Shown here one piece after another: positions 63,026-64,000 of a DNA stretch of 64,000 nt. Below the pieces are notes generated by a model, which saw nothing but the letters and a program-made list of their open reading frames with translations, had not been told where the DNA came from and ran no database searches. The number at the start of each line of letters is the position of its first letter. Positions within the stretch are counted from its first letter, which is position 1. A program made the position numbers and the translations under genes. The stretch is from Polytrichum commune (Eukaryota > Streptophyta > Polytrichopsida > Polytrichales > Polytrichaceae), in contig OX485803.1 in assembly GCA_950295325.1 (NCBI GenBank), forward strand, positions 7,626,001-7,690,000, read 5' to 3'.

Positions 63026-64000
63026 CTAGAATGGCTCCATCTCAACTTTGTGTATAGGTAACATATTACTTCCATCATATTATGTTTCCTCTTCTCACTT
63101 CATAGTGGTCCTAGAACTACATCATGGACACATACGGACAACTCTCCACACTTGAACCGACATGCGGTTACTTATCTGTAGGGAAAATGACTCTAAAGTA
63201 GATCAGTCACGGTAACACTTGATATTTAGATGCTTGACCCGGTTAGAAGGCTATTAACCGCGTGAACACAAACGGATCCCATATATTAGTTCCGCCTATA
63301 GGATAGCAGAAAGGAGAGTTTCTCCTTTGCACTGCCTAGGGCAATCACACATTCGCTCTTGAGCGATGTGGCCAGGGAAAACTCTTTTGTGCTAAACCTT
63401 TATGGCATTGGAGAGGCGTACTAGTGCTAATTATCGAGTTTCAATAGATAACCCAAATTTTTTTTTTACGGAGTCATTAATAACCAGCTTTTCAGATGTA
63501 GTGTGCTGACAGTCTGCGCTTTTGTTTTGGCAGATAAGGGAGTTGCGGTGGAGGTAGGACAGTGGCAGCGCATGGTTGTTAGAACCGCGGTTTAGGGTGT
63601 CAAGTGTAATTTTGTAGAACCACTGGACTTAGGATCCCGATTGTTCTTGCAAAAGCGTAGCATTGATGTGGGCAGCAATAATTTGCCCATGACAATTTTT
63701 TGGCCGATGCAAAGAGACCTGCCAAGCAGCGCACATCGCAATTAGATGAAGAACCACCCGATCGGAACGCCTATTCCACTTACATAAATTTAGCAGGTGA
63801 GGGAGTTAGGAACTCTTTGTATTTTTAAAGCCCTGTTTGGGTATTCACTTCCAGGTTTCGCAAACATTCTCATCACCACACACGACTTTTTGAAGAGTCA
63901 CACAATTTCCATTATACCATTGTAGTTTGCTCATTCCTCTAGTTTTGGAGCCGTTTAATCCCGTCCCTTGAGCCTACAAGTGGTTTGTTCATCTGTTAAT
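63026..64000. other. 3' flank, nothing recognised
   Basis: Probably 3' UTR followed by intergenic DNA. There is no second gene that I can support up to the window end. Confidence 0.35.

Overview
The window looks like nuclear DNA of a land plant with a large, repeat-rich genome. It is AT-rich and contains only one convincing host gene, which has small introns and the W-E-x-x-P-G-[KR]-P motifs of the plant DUF688-type family. The rest is mostly transposon relics: LINE, SINE, pogo/Tigger-like, PIF/Harbinger-like and many small TIR or foldback elements (MITEs). A fern, lycophyte or bryophyte seems more likely than a flowering plant, but the sequence does not decide this. There are no bacterial operons, CRISPR arrays or rRNA genes.

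Layout. 1-7690: MITEs, a dead PIF/Harbinger transposase end, two inverted pogo-like relics and a foldback element. 7705-22376 (minus strand): one very large non-LTR retrotransposon (LINE copy 1), bounded by a perfect 14-bp target-site duplication (7691-7704 and 22377-22390) and split by a foreign insert at about 12695-14651. 22391-38400: gene-free DNA with MITEs, a tRNA-like SINE, a 3' LINE scrap, GC-rich patches and a pogo relic. 38409-39597: a MITE interrupted by a 5'-truncated LINE (copy 3) with a 12-bp TSD. 40033-44556: a pogo/Tigger element with TA flanks and several MITEs, including a 517-bp near-perfect palindrome. 44972-48187: LINE copy 2, 5'-truncated, with a 13-bp TSD and a SINE in its 3' UTR. 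48200-58131: gene-free DNA with Harbinger-like MITEs. 58135-63025: the host gene, with a long leader followed by three predicted coding exons.

The most interesting object is the LINE family. Reading copies 1-4 together, its architecture is: 5' UTR with a 23-bp tandem array; ORF1 (RRM-like domain plus coiled coil); then an ORF2 with a long His-Pro-Lys repeat region, a canonical 2A ribosome-skipping motif (D-I-E-L-N-P-G-P), an APE-type endonuclease, a reverse transcriptase, a region resembling the PCIF1/CAPAM adenine-methyltransferase fold but lacking the N-P-P-F catalytic box, an RNase H domain, a CCHC knuckle and a C-terminal restriction-like-endonuclease (RLE)-like domain. The 3' end carries a 9-bp stem-loop supported by compensatory changes between copies. 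Two endonuclease types in one LINE recalls the Dualen/RandI group of green algae. The combination with 2A, the His-Pro-Lys array and a methyltransferase-like domain is what most deserves a second look. All copies in the window are defective.
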